A DNA stretch of 64,000 nt from Shewanella zhangzhouensis (GTDB lineage Bacteria > Pseudomonadota > Gammaproteobacteria > Enterobacterales > Shewanellaceae), in the NCBI RefSeq assembly GCF_019457615.1, contig NZ_CP080414.1:2292501-2356500 (forward strand), given 5' to 3'. Made by a program: the position numbers and the translations under genes. Each line of letters starts with the position of its first letter. Position 1 is the stretch's first letter. The notes beneath the pieces are model-generated. The model had not been told where the DNA came from. It saw only the letters and a program-made list of their open reading frames with translations, and did no database searches. This document shows positions 1 through 8,103 of the stretch, one piece after another.

Positions 1-2022
1 GCAGAAAACACTGAGTCGGGCCAAAAAGAAAGACGTAAGCTCTTTTCCATTTTCAGCCGCAGTAAAACAGAATCAGATGTTGATGTAGCGCCCTCGACTT
101 TTGATGCGCCGGACGAGCCTGAAAACCTCATGGCAGTTAGCGCAAATACTGATGATGAATACTCAGTGTCAGGTACGGCTGCTGCTAAAGAATCAAAATC
201 CCGGTTTACCAGGGTTGAGCCTGCGTTTTCCGATGTCTCACCACACCATGGTGCCATCGAGGCAGATGACAGTCACCTGGGTGGTTCAACTTCAAATAAG
301 GCCTTCTCGTCACCAAGTGCATCCACAGATACATTCGACAATAACGGATATGGTCATCCATCTGACGAGCTTGCTCCCTGGGAAGACATGGGTTTTGATG
401 AGGCCACTTCAGACGGCGCCCTTGCCAAGGCACCCAAGCCTCAGCCCAAAAAAGTGGAAGGCGCAAAAATTGTTGATGGCATAGTGGTGTTGCCAGGCCA
501 GGATAACACGCCAGCCAAGCCCATGGCGCCATTGCCAAGTATTGAGCTTTTGAATGTGCCCAACCGCAAGGAAAATCCTATCAGTGAAGAAGAGCTGGAT
601 CAGGTAGCGCGTTTGGTCGAAGCAAAACTGGCCGACTTTAACATTACCGCCAACGTGGTTGGGGTTTATCCGGGCCCGGTTATCACCCGGTTTGAGTTGG
701 AGCTCGCGCCCGGCGTTAAGGCATCCAAAATCTCCAATCTCGCCAGCGACCTTGCCCGCTCCTTGCTGGCAGAGCGGGTGAGGGTGGTGGAAGTGATCCC
801 AGGTAAGGCCTATGTGGGACTGGAACTGCCAAATAAGTTTCGCGAAACCGTGTACATGCGTGATGTGCTCGACTCCGACAAGTTCAAGCAAAATCCAAGC
901 ACGCTTGCGATGGTGCTGGGTCAGGATATCGCCGGTGAGCCTGTTGTGGTGGATTTGGGTAAAATGCCACACTTGCTGGTTGCCGGTACCACGGGATCGG
1001 GTAAATCGGTCGGTGTGAACGTGATGATCACCAGTCTGCTGTACAAGTCAGGCCCTGATGATGTCCGCTTTATTATGATTGACCCCAAGATGTTGGAACT
1101 TTCTGTGTATGAAGGCATTCCACATCTGTTGTGTGAAGTGGTCACCGACATGAAAGAAGCATCCAATGCGCTGCGTTGGTGCGTTGGTGAAATGGAGCGC
1201 CGCTATAAGCTTATGTCTGCGCTGGGTGTGCGTAATCTTAAAGGCTATAACGCCAAGATTGCTGACGCCAAAGCCAGCGGCGAACCTATTGTGGATCCAC
1301 TGTGGAAATCCAGCGAAAGCTTTGATGAAGAAGCCCCTGAGCTGGATAAACTGCCGTCTATTGTGGTGGTGGTCGACGAATTTGCCGACATGATGATGAT
1401 TGTGGGTAAAAAAGTTGAAGAGCTTATCGCCCGTATCGCTCAAAAAGCCCGGGCAGCCGGTATTCACCTGATTTTGGCGACTCAGCGCCCATCCGTGGAT
1501 GTGATAACCGGTTTGATTAAAGCCAACATCCCCACACGTATGGCCTTCCAGGTATCGTCACGTATCGATTCCCGAACCATTTTGGACCAGCAAGGTGCTG
1601 AAACACTGCTAGGTATGGGTGACATGTTGTATCTGCCGCCGGGCACAGGCGTGCCAATCCGCGTACACGGCGCCTTTATTGACGACCATGAAGTACACAG
1701 GGTAGTGGCCGATTGGCATGCCCGCGGCAAGCCACAATACATTGATGAGATCCTCCAGGGCTCCAGCGATGGCGAGCAGGTATTGCTGCCAGGCGAAGCG
1801 TCTGAGGAGGGCGATGAAGATTACGATCCGCTATACGACGAAGCCGTCGCCTTCGTTACTGAGTCCCGTCGCGGTTCCATCTCAAGTGTGCAGCGCAAGT
1901 TTAAAATCGGCTACAACCGGGCAGCCCGCATTATCGAACAGATGGAAATGGCCGGGGTTGTCAGTGCCCAGGGCCACAACGGCAACCGTGAAGTGTTGGC
2001 ACCGCCGCCCCCCAGAAATTAA
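1..2022 (+). CDS. ftsK: DNA translocase FtsK, C-terminal part (5' end outside window)
   Basis: FtsK pumps DNA through the division septum and activates XerCD recombination at dif during chromosome dimer resolution. The reading frame is open from base 1, so the membrane domain and start lie upstream. The first ~150 codons are a low-complexity acidic/proline linker. The motor follows, with Walker A GTTGSGKS at 985-1008 and a Walker B-like stretch VVVVDEFADMM near 1360-1395. The last ~65 residues (YDEAVAFV...) form the winged-helix gamma domain that reads the KOPS polarity sequences. lolA follows after ~85 bp, a conserved order in gammaproteobacteria. Identity is very secure; only the 5' end is missing. 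Confidence 0.97.
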   Translation, partial: AENTESGQKERRKLFSIFSRSKTESDVDVAPSTFDAPDEPENLMAVSANTDDEYSVSGTAAAKESKSRFTRVEPAFSDVSPHHGAIEADDSHLGGSTSNKAFSSPSASTDTFDNNGYGHPSDELAPWEDMGFDEATSDGALAKAPKPQPKKVEGAKIVDGIVVLPGQDNTPAKPMAPLPSIELLNVPNRKENPISEEELDQVARLVEAKLADFNITANVVGVYPGPVITRFELELAPGVKASKISNLASDLARSLLAERVRVVEVIPGKAYVGLELPNKFRETVYMRDVLDSDKFKQNPSTLAMVLGQDIAGEPVVVDLGKMPHLLVAGTTGSGKSVGVNVMITSLLYKSGPDDVRFIMIDPKMLELSVYEGIPHLLCEVVTDMKEASNALRWCVGEMERRYKLMSALGVRNLKGYNAKIADAKASGEPIVDPLWKSSESFDEEAPELDKLPSIVVVVDEFADMMMIVGKKVEELIARIAQKARAAGIHLILATQRPSVDVITGLIKANIPTRMAFQVSSRIDSRTILDQQGAETLLGMGDMLYLPPGTGVPIRVHGAFIDDHEVHRVVADWHARGKPQYIDEILQGSSDGEQVLLPGEASEEGDEDYDPLYDEAVAFVTESRRGSISSVQRKFKIGYNRAARIIEQMEMAGVVSAQGHNGNREVLAPPPPRN

Positions 2023-2106
2023 CTCAGCGACGACATTACCTGGCCCGGTGCGTTAGGGTCTGAATTATGCGGCTCTGGATTTTATGAATAGTGATGAGGT
2101 TAGTAT

Positions 2107-2718
2107 TTGAAAAAGTCGATTGTAGTGCTCTTTTCGGCCGTGCTGCCTTTTGCGGTCTTTGCAGATGATGCCAGTGAACTGGTATCCAAATTGGATGTGA
2201 TGCAGGGCATCAAGGCCAACTTCAGCCAGAAAGTAACAGATCAGAATGGCAAACTCATCCAGGAGGGCAGCGGTGTGATTGCCATGCATCAACCCGACGC
2301 CTTTTACTGGCACCTCACAGCCCCCGATGAATCCCTGATAGTGGCCAAAGACAACAGTGTGTGGGTGTATAACCCCTTTGCCGAAGAAGTCAGTATCCTG
2401 GATATGGAGGATATTCTTAAGGCTTCACCCATGGCGCTGTTGGTGCATCGTGATGAAAAGCGCTGGAATGAATATCAGATTGATAAAAACGGCAGTTGCT
2501 TTGACATTACTCCACGTCAGGGCGTTGAAAGCGCGGTCGATACTGTCTCTGTCTGTTTTGCAAATAATGCGCTGTCTGATATTCGCCTGACCGATGCCCA
2601 GGGCAGCACCAGCCACTTTGCGCTTTCTGAGCAGGCGCCAGTGACCGATGCAGACGAGAGACTGTTTCAGTTTCAGATCCCTGATGGCGTCAGCATTGAC
2701 GATCAGCGTCGTCAGTAA
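2107..2718 (+). CDS. lolA: Outer-membrane lipoprotein carrier protein LolA
   Basis: LolA is the periplasmic chaperone that takes lipoproteins from LolCDE and hands them to LolB at the outer membrane. The protein is 203 aa, the usual size. It starts with TTG and has a clear signal peptide (KKSIVVLFSAVLPFAVFA, cleavage before DDAS). The FSQ...G.....P..F.W motifs near the mature N-terminus fit the family. It lies between ftsK and rarA, as in many gammaproteobacteria. The TTG start was chosen because it is directly followed by the Lys-rich n-region of the signal peptide. Confidence 0.95.
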   Translation: MKKSIVVLFSAVLPFAVFADDASELVSKLDVMQGIKANFSQKVTDQNGKLIQEGSGVIAMHQPDAFYWHLTAPDESLIVAKDNSVWVYNPFAEEVSILDMEDILKASPMALLVHRDEKRWNEYQIDKNGSCFDITPRQGVESAVDTVSVCFANNALSDIRLTDAQGSTSHFALSEQAPVTDADERLFQFQIPDGVSIDDQRRQ

Positions 2719-2729
2719 AAGGATGCGCT

Positions 2730-4058
2730 GTGTCATTGAGTTTTGATTTCAGCCCCGACTTCAACCCACTGGCTGCCCGTATGCGCCCGGCCAGTGTTGA
2801 GGAGTATATAGGGCAGTCACACCTCCTTGGTGAGGGTAAGCCGCTGCGTCAGGCACTGCTTGCCGGTAAGGTGCACTCGATGCTGCTTTGGGGGCCTCCG
2901 GGTACAGGCAAAACCACATTGGCCGAGCTCGTCGCACGTTACGCCAATGCCCATGTTGAGCGTATCTCTGCAGTAACGTCCGGGGTAAAGGAAATCAGGG
3001 CTGCTATTGAGCAGGCGAAAAATGTGGCCCAGTCACGCGGACAGCGTACCTTGCTGTTTGTGGACGAGGTCCACCGTTTTAACAAGAGTCAGCAGGACGC
3101 CTTTCTGCCGTTTATCGAAGACGGTACAGTGATTTTTATCGGCGCCACCACAGAAAACCCGTCCTTTGAAGTCAATAACGCGCTGCTGTCACGTTGCCGC
3201 GTATATCTCATTAAACGGCTTGAGGACGATGCTATTGGTCAAATCCTGGAGCAGGCCAACAGCGATGAGGCGAGGGGACTTGGCAAACGCGCCCTTATGC
3301 TAAAGGCAGAACTCAAGTCTGCCATCGCCCGGCTATGCGACGGCGATGCGCGTAAGGCGCTCAATTTACTGGAGCTCATGTCTGACTTGCTGCCAGATGG
3401 CGGTGAGTACAATCTTGAACTTTTATCGGAGGTCGCCGGCCATCAGGCGGCGGGTTACGATAAAAACGGCGACCAGTATTACGACCTCATCAGTGCAGTG
3501 CATAAATCCATTCGTGGCTCTGCGCCGGATGCAGCGCTTTATTGGTTTTGCCGCATTCTTGAAGGGGGCGGCGATCCCCTTTATGTGGCAAGGCGCCTGC
3601 TTGCCATTGCCTCAGAAGATATCGGCAACGCCGACCCCAATGCCATGACGGTAGCCCTGAACGCCTGGGATTGTTTCCACCGGGTAGGCCCGGCAGAAGG
3701 TGAGCGCGCCATCGCTCAGGCAGTGATTTACCTTGCCAGTGCGCCCAAGAGCAATGCGGTTTACACAGCCTTCAAGGCCGCACGGGTACTTGCCAGAGAA
3801 ACCGGCAATGCGCCTGTACCCAATCACCTGCGTAATGCGCCCACCAAACTTATGAATGAACTTGGTGTCGGTGAGGGTTATCGTTATGCCCATGATGAGG
3901 ATGGGGCCTTCGCCGCGGGGGAAAATTATTTTCCTGAAGCACTGCAGCACAGCCGCTTTTACCATCCCACCGAGCGCGGTTTTGAGAAACGCATTCGAGA
4001 CAAACTTGCTAATCTCGATGCTCTGAATCAACAAAGTGGGCGAAAACGCTATGAATAA
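2730..4058 (+). CDS. rarA: Replication-associated recombination protein A (RarA/MgsA), AAA+ ATPase
   Basis: A clamp-loader-related AAA+ ATPase that acts at stalled replication forks. It is 442 aa, full length for the family. Walker A is GPPGTGKTT near residue 54 and Walker B is LFVDEVHRFNK. The sensor 1 region (GATTENPSF) is followed by the family-specific tetramerisation C-terminus. It starts with GTG 11 bp after lolA stops, and its last codons overlap crcB, so the genes are probably cotranscribed. Confidence 0.95.
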   Translation: MSLSFDFSPDFNPLAARMRPASVEEYIGQSHLLGEGKPLRQALLAGKVHSMLLWGPPGTGKTTLAELVARYANAHVERISAVTSGVKEIRAAIEQAKNVAQSRGQRTLLFVDEVHRFNKSQQDAFLPFIEDGTVIFIGATTENPSFEVNNALLSRCRVYLIKRLEDDAIGQILEQANSDEARGLGKRALMLKAELKSAIARLCDGDARKALNLLELMSDLLPDGGEYNLELLSEVAGHQAAGYDKNGDQYYDLISAVHKSIRGSAPDAALYWFCRILEGGGDPLYVARRLLAIASEDIGNADPNAMTVALNAWDCFHRVGPAEGERAIAQAVIYLASAPKSNAVYTAFKAARVLARETGNAPVPNHLRNAPTKLMNELGVGEGYRYAHDEDGAFAAGENYFPEALQHSRFYHPTERGFEKRIRDKLANLDALNQQSGRKRYE

Positions 4059-4425
4059 CGTGCTCTATATTGCTGCAGGAGGTGCTATAGGTGCAGTTTT
4101 GCGCTATTCCATCTCGATTCTTGCGTTACAACTCTTTGGCACCGGTTTTCCTTTTGGTACACTCATCGTCAACGTGGCGGGATCCTTTTTAATGGGATGC
4201 ATATACGCCCTGGCGGAGCTCAGCCATATCGGTCCTGAGTGGAAAGCGCTGATTGGTGTTGGCTTTCTGGGCGCCTTAACGACGTTTTCCACCTTCTCAA
4301 ACGAAACCTTGCTACTGTTGCAGCAGGGTGAACTTGTGAAGGCGAGCCTGAATGTGCTTCTGAACCTGATACTTTGCCTGACCGTGGTGTATCTTGGGCA
4401 GCAGCTGATTTATTCCCGCGTTTAA
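4051..4425 (+). CDS. crcB: Fluoride ion channel CrcB/Fluc
   Basis: A small membrane protein that exports fluoride as a dual-topology dimer. The 124-aa protein has four hydrophobic segments and the signature FPFGTLIVNVAGSF with the family Asn, followed by TTFSTFS (the Phe-box/TTFS motif). I chose the ATG at 4051 because the protein then begins MNNVLYIAAGGAIGA like its relatives. It overlaps the end of rarA by 8 nt, which implies translational coupling. A GTG at 4036 is possible but would add five residues not typical of the family. No fluoride riboswitch is visible upstream, since the gene is embedded in the operon. Confidence 0.93.
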   Translation: MNNVLYIAAGGAIGAVLRYSISILALQLFGTGFPFGTLIVNVAGSFLMGCIYALAELSHIGPEWKALIGVGFLGALTTFSTFSNETLLLLQQGELVKASLNVLLNLILCLTVVYLGQQLIYSRV

Positions 4426-4442
4426 CTTATAAGACAACAAGT

Positions 4443-5729
4443 ATGTTAGATACCAAATATCTCCGTAATGAACTGGAATTCACCAAAGAGCGTCTGGCCG
4501 CCCGCGGTTTTGCGCTCGATATCGACCATCTCAAAGCGCTGGAAGAAAAGCGCAAGTCGCTGCAGGTAGCCACCGAAGAGCTGCAGGCCAGTCGCAACGC
4601 CATTTCCAAATCCATCGGTCAGGCAAAGTCCCGTGGTGAAGACGTCGCGCCCATCATGGCTCAGGTAGGTAACCTCGGTGCCGAGCTTGAAGCCAAAAAG
4701 GTCGAACTGGCAGCGCTGCTGGAAGAAATCAACGCCATTGCCATGTCAGTGCCCAACCTGCCTGACGAGTCTGTGCCTGTAGGCAGGGACGAAAGTGAAA
4801 ACGTGGAAATTCGCCGTTGGGGCGAGCCACGCAGCTTTGATTTTCCCGTTAAAGATCACGTAGATCTGGGCGAAACCCTGGGCGGTTTGGATTTTAAGAG
4901 TGCGGTGAAGATCACTGGCTCTCGCTTTATCGTCATGAAAGGCCAGATTGCCCGCATGCACCGCGCACTGGCGCAGTTTATGCTCGACCTGCATACCATA
5001 GAGCACGGTTACACTGAAGCCTACGTGCCTTTGCTGGTGAACACCGACAGCTTACTGGGTACAGGTCAGCTGCCCAAGTTCAGTGAGGATTTGTTTAACC
5101 TCAAGCCCGCTACTGAGGAAGGCCAGGCATTAAGCCTTATTCCGACCGCAGAAGTGCCGGTAACCAACCTGGTGCGCGACACCATCATCGATGAGGCCGA
5201 CCTGCCCATCAAGATTACCGCCCATACTGCGTGCTTCCGCTCTGAAGCCGGTTCATACGGTAAAGACACCCGTGGTCTTATCCGTCAGCACCAGTTCGAC
5301 AAGGTTGAAATGGTACAAATCGTCAAACCAGAGCAGTCTATGGACGCGCTGGAAGACATGGTTGGCCATGCCGAAAACGTACTGAAAAAGCTGGGGCTGC
5401 CACACCGCACTGTGGTGCTCTGTACCGGCGACATGGGCTTTGGTGCTGCCAAAACCTACGACATCGAAGTATGGTTGCCAGCACAAAACACCTATCGTGA
5501 GATCTCTTCCTGCTCCAACGTGAAGGATTTCCAGGCCCGCCGTATGCAGGCGCGCTATCGCAACAAAGAAGACAACAAGCCGGCACTGGTTCACACCCTG
5601 AACGGTTCAGGTCTGGCAGTTGGCCGCACTCTGGTGGCGATTCTGGAAAACTATCAGAATGCCGATGGCACTGTTACCGTGCCTGAAGCACTGCGCCCTT
5701 ATATGGGTGGTATTGAGCAACTCGGTTAA
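4443..5729 (+). CDS. serS: Seryl-tRNA synthetase
   Basis: A class II aminoacyl-tRNA synthetase that charges tRNA-Ser (and tRNA-Sec). The 428-aa length is standard. The N-terminal ~100 residues form the long antiparallel coiled-coil arm that contacts the tRNA. The catalytic core has the TAEVPVTN segment, motif 2 (FRSEAGSYGKDTRG) and motif 3 (LNGSGLAVGRTLVAILE). The ATG at 4443 gives MLDTKYLRNEL, the canonical N-terminus; in-frame codons further upstream lie in crcB. It is the last gene of the lolA-rarA-crcB-serS run. Confidence 0.97.
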   Translation: MLDTKYLRNELEFTKERLAARGFALDIDHLKALEEKRKSLQVATEELQASRNAISKSIGQAKSRGEDVAPIMAQVGNLGAELEAKKVELAALLEEINAIAMSVPNLPDESVPVGRDESENVEIRRWGEPRSFDFPVKDHVDLGETLGGLDFKSAVKITGSRFIVMKGQIARMHRALAQFMLDLHTIEHGYTEAYVPLLVNTDSLLGTGQLPKFSEDLFNLKPATEEGQALSLIPTAEVPVTNLVRDTIIDEADLPIKITAHTACFRSEAGSYGKDTRGLIRQHQFDKVEMVQIVKPEQSMDALEDMVGHAENVLKKLGLPHRTVVLCTGDMGFGAAKTYDIEVWLPAQNTYREISSCSNVKDFQARRMQARYRNKEDNKPALVHTLNGSGLAVGRTLVAILENYQNADGTVTVPEALRPYMGGIEQLG

Positions 5730-5756
5730 TTACAAGACACTATTTTTCAAGGGTAT

Positions 5757-5876
5757 ATGGATAACGGTCAACGCTACTTACGTTGGCTTTCATACGTGGC
5801 AGTGATAGCGGTATTTGTCGGTATCATGTTTGCTACCTTGGGGAAGGCCTTCTTGATTGTGTTAGACAACGTCTGA
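5757..5876 (+). CDS. Small single-pass membrane protein, unknown function
   Basis: A 39-codon reading frame, 27 bp after serS and just before a strong terminator. It encodes MDNGQRYLRWLS, then one hydrophobic segment (VAVIAVFVGIMFATLG) and a short tail ending LDNV. A basic N-terminus followed by one transmembrane helix is typical of bacterial small membrane proteins. The upstream AAGGGT is a weak ribosome binding site. I do not recognise a family. Its position between serS and the terminator supports it being transcribed; translation is inferred. Confidence 0.5.
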   Translation: MDNGQRYLRWLSYVAVIAVFVGIMFATLGKAFLIVLDNV

Positions 5877-5894
5877 CAATAAACGTCCAACAGT

Positions 5895-5923
5895 AAAAAG
5901 CCCCGCGACAGCGGGGCTTTTTG
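5895..5923. terminator. Bidirectional rho-independent terminator
   Basis: GC-rich stem AGCCCCGC / GCGGGGCT with loop GACA, flanked by A and T tracts. It sits between the rightward serS unit and the leftward tusE gene and can serve both. Confidence 0.9.
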
Positions 5924-5945
5924 TATTCAGTCTAATCAGCGCCTG

Positions 5946-6284
5946 TTAAATACATTTGGCGGGTTTGGGCAGGCCGGCAATCTTGGTGGCTTGTTTCGCC
6001 GGACCAATCGGGAACAGGGTGTAGAGGTATTTGGAATTGCCTTTATCCGGGCCAAATTTCTGCCCCATGGCTTTGACCAGCGCGCGGATAGCAGGGCTGG
6101 TTTTATACTCCAAATAAAAATCCCGAACAAAGTTAACCACTTCCCAGTGGGCATCTGTCATGACGATGGACTCAGATTCGGCCAGCAGCAGCGCAAGCTC
6201 GGGGCTCCAGTCGTCAACCGACAGCAAATACCCATTTTTATCAACTTCAATCTGCTGACCATTAAATTCAATCGAATCTACCAC
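5946..6284 (-). CDS. tusE: Sulfur-relay protein TusE (DsrC family)
   Basis: Accepts persulfide sulfur from TusBCD and passes it to MnmA for 2-thiolation of the wobble uridine in tRNA-Lys, -Glu and -Gln. The 112-aa protein has the DsrC fold sequence and the conserved penultimate cysteine (ending KCI), which carries the persulfide. It starts with GTG overlapping the 3' end of tusB, with an AAGGTG ribosome binding site about 5 nt upstream. It closes the tusDCB-tusE run. Confidence 0.93.
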   Translation of the reverse strand: MVDSIEFNGQQIEVDKNGYLLSVDDWSPELALLLAESESIVMTDAHWEVVNFVRDFYLEYKTSPAIRALVKAMGQKFGPDKGNSKYLYTLFPIGPAKQATKIAGLPKPAKCI

Positions 6285-6571
6285 GTGATCACCTTGTCGA
6301 ACGTTAAAGAGAGCTTTACCCAGCCGCTGTAATCCACCAAGGTTGCATCTGGGTAACGGGCTGAAATCATGGCTGTCAGCCCCCGCGCATGGACATCTTC
6401 ATCTAAAAAATACACCCTCTTGCCGGCCAGTTTGGTCTGCCAACTGGCCTGAAGTACTGAGCCTGCGGCATCACCACTGATTATCAGTGCATCCCGATCA
6501 CCAGCATAACGTAGGGCGAGGCGAAGACCGGCGCTTTGTGCGGTAGAGCTTTGAATATGATGCAAAATCAT
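6278..6571 (-). CDS. tusB: Sulfurtransferase complex subunit TusB (DsrH family)
   Basis: A subunit of the TusBCD hexamer that relays sulfur from TusA to TusE in tRNA thiolation. The 97-aa length and the start MILHHIQSS fit TusB. The ATG overlaps the TGA of tusC (ATGA) and its own end overlaps tusE, so the genes are tightly coupled. Confidence 0.92.
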   Translation of the reverse strand: MILHHIQSSTAQSAGLRLALRYAGDRDALIISGDAAGSVLQASWQTKLAGKRVYFLDEDVHARGLTAMISARYPDATLVDYSGWVKLSLTFDKVITW

Positions 6572-6927
6572 CAGTAAACCACCACTTCATTGACCGAGGC
6601 GAAATGTTCACGGATAGCCTCGCTTGTCAGCACCTGAACATCCAGGGGAAGAGAATCTGACTCAATACCGAATTCCTTCTGGCTGTCCTTGCAGACGTAT
6701 AAGTTTTCGATATCGTAAAACTCCAGCGCACCAAAGGTGGCGATATAGTCGCGACAACCAATAGATTCCGGATTTTGATTGGCCATCAGGTGCAGTACAC
6801 CTTCATCGGTAAACAGTATACTGGTTTCCAAATCATAACTTGCTGCCAGCATGGCAAAATCCAGCGCTTCGCGGCCAGCGGCATTACCATGGGGCGACGT
6901 TGAAAACACAACACAAAGTTTTTTCAC
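6571..6927 (-). CDS. tusC: Sulfurtransferase complex subunit TusC (DsrF family)
   Basis: A middle subunit of TusBCD. The 118-aa protein begins MKKLCVVFSTSPHGNAAGREALD, a typical DsrE/F-fold start with strand, turn and helix. It lies 9 bp after tusD and overlaps tusB by one base set (ATGA). A good GGAG-type ribosome binding site lies between tusD and tusC. Confidence 0.92.
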   Translation of the reverse strand: MKKLCVVFSTSPHGNAAGREALDFAMLAASYDLETSILFTDEGVLHLMANQNPESIGCRDYIATFGALEFYDIENLYVCKDSQKEFGIESDSLPLDVQVLTSEAIREHFASVNEVVVY

Positions 6928-6936
6928 TGGCGCTCC

Positions 6937-7326
6937 TTAAAAACAGATAAGTCTGTCGGCCTTGGCGATGCCGCTTACCAACTCGCCCAGGCCGCCGTTA
7001 TGGAAGTGGTCATCCACATTCCAATGGCTGAGCCCCTGAGTTTCCGCTTCCTCCTTGGCCACCATGCCGCGTCTCAGTGCCGCAGACACGCAATTAACCA
7101 GTTCGACATTGTGCAGTTTGGCCAGTTGTTGCCATCCCTGATAGACGTTGAATTCATCGGATGCTGGCGAGCCTAAGCTGGATGCGTTAAACACACCATC
7201 CTGATAGAAAAATACCCGAAGGATCTGATGGCCGTCGTCGATTGCGGCCTTGGCAAACCTGAGCGCGTGCACCGGTGCAGCGCTGCCATAGGCTTTACCT
7301 GATACCTGAAGAATAAATGTGCTCAT
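6937..7326 (-). CDS. tusD: Sulfurtransferase TusD (DsrE family)
   Basis: The TusBCD subunit with the active cysteine that receives sulfur from TusA. It is 129 aa from the ATG at 7326 (MSTFILQVSGKAYGSAA...), the normal family N-terminus. The conserved active Cys is in ELVNCVSAALRRG. An in-frame ATG at 7356 has a better ribosome binding site (AAGG, about 4 nt upstream) and would add MAHFQGHFFI. The choice matters because a terminator-like hairpin lies exactly between the two starts. Confidence 0.9.
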   Translation of the reverse strand: MSTFILQVSGKAYGSAAPVHALRFAKAAIDDGHQILRVFFYQDGVFNASSLGSPASDEFNVYQGWQQLAKLHNVELVNCVSAALRRGMVAKEEAETQGLSHWNVDDHFHNGGLGELVSGIAKADRLICF

Positions 7327-7359
7327 AATAAAAAAATGGCCCTGGAAGTGGGCCATTTT
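7327..7359 (-). terminator. Terminator/attenuator between yccA and tusD
   Basis: On the minus strand, a perfect 10-bp stem AAAATGGCCC / GGGCCATTTT with a 7-nt loop is followed by a run of T. It ends directly at the tusD ATG. It terminates yccA transcripts, and may attenuate read-through into tusDCBE. Confidence 0.8.
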
Positions 7360-7381
7360 ACCTTAATTTCCTCGGAAATGT

Positions 7382-8038
7382 TTAATCGTCGTTGTTCATG
7401 CCCAGAATACGCAAAATGGCGAGGAACAGGTTGAGGAAGTCCAGATACAGCGACACTGTGGCGCGGATATAGTTGGTCTCGCCGCCGTTTACGATTCGGC
7501 TGGTATCAAACAGGATAAGACCGGTAAACACCAGCGCGGTCGCCCATGAAAGCAGCATATAAGCCGTGCTGTTGCCAACGAACAGATTAATCAGGCCACC
7601 AATCACAATCACAATCAAACCGGCGAACAAAAAGCCGCCCATAAAAGAGAAGTCTTTCTTGGTGGTGAGGGCGTACATCGACAAGCCGATAAAAATGGCT
7701 GAAGTCAGGCCGAAAGCCTGCATGATAAGCTCCGGGCCATTGGCCATACCGGCATAGTGGTTCAGGATAAAACCGAGAGAGGCACCTTCCATACCGGTAA
7801 AGGCGAATACCCAAAAGAGACCGGCGGCGGTGTCGGCTTTACGCAGGGTGACAAACAGCAAAATAAATCCGCCAATGGCAAAACCCAATGACATCAAAGG
7901 CGAAATGCCCATCGCCGTGGCAATCCAGGCACAGAGCGCTGAAAATGCAAGCGTCATGGAGAGCAGCATGTAGGTGTTCTTAATGAGCTTGTTGACTTCC
8001 AGTGTCGACTGCTTGGAAACCAGAATTTCCTGTGACAT
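7382..8038 (-). CDS. yccA: Bax inhibitor-1/YccA family membrane protein
   Basis: The 218-aa protein has seven hydrophobic segments and belongs to the BI-1/TMBIM family. In E. coli, YccA is an inner-membrane substrate and modulator of the FtsH protease. The C-terminus carries the family's conserved acidic motif region (ILFDTSRIVNGGETNYIRATVSLYLDFLNLF). In E. coli yccA also neighbours tusE, so the linkage supports yccA over the related ybhL. The start at 8038 has a GGAG ribosome binding site. Confidence 0.9.
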   Translation of the reverse strand: MSQEILVSKQSTLEVNKLIKNTYMLLSMTLAFSALCAWIATAMGISPLMSLGFAIGGFILLFVTLRKADTAAGLFWVFAFTGMEGASLGFILNHYAGMANGPELIMQAFGLTSAIFIGLSMYALTTKKDFSFMGGFLFAGLIVIVIGGLINLFVGNSTAYMLLSWATALVFTGLILFDTSRIVNGGETNYIRATVSLYLDFLNLFLAILRILGMNNDD

Positions 8039-8103
8039 TTCAATGTCTCCTTAATGTGTGACTAACCTGGCTATCATAACTGAATTCCCCGCGGAAACCA
8101 CAT

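Noticed and set aside
4374..4442. N-terminal extension of SerS
   Set aside because: It runs through the 3' end of crcB; the ATG at 4443 gives the canonical SerS N-terminus.
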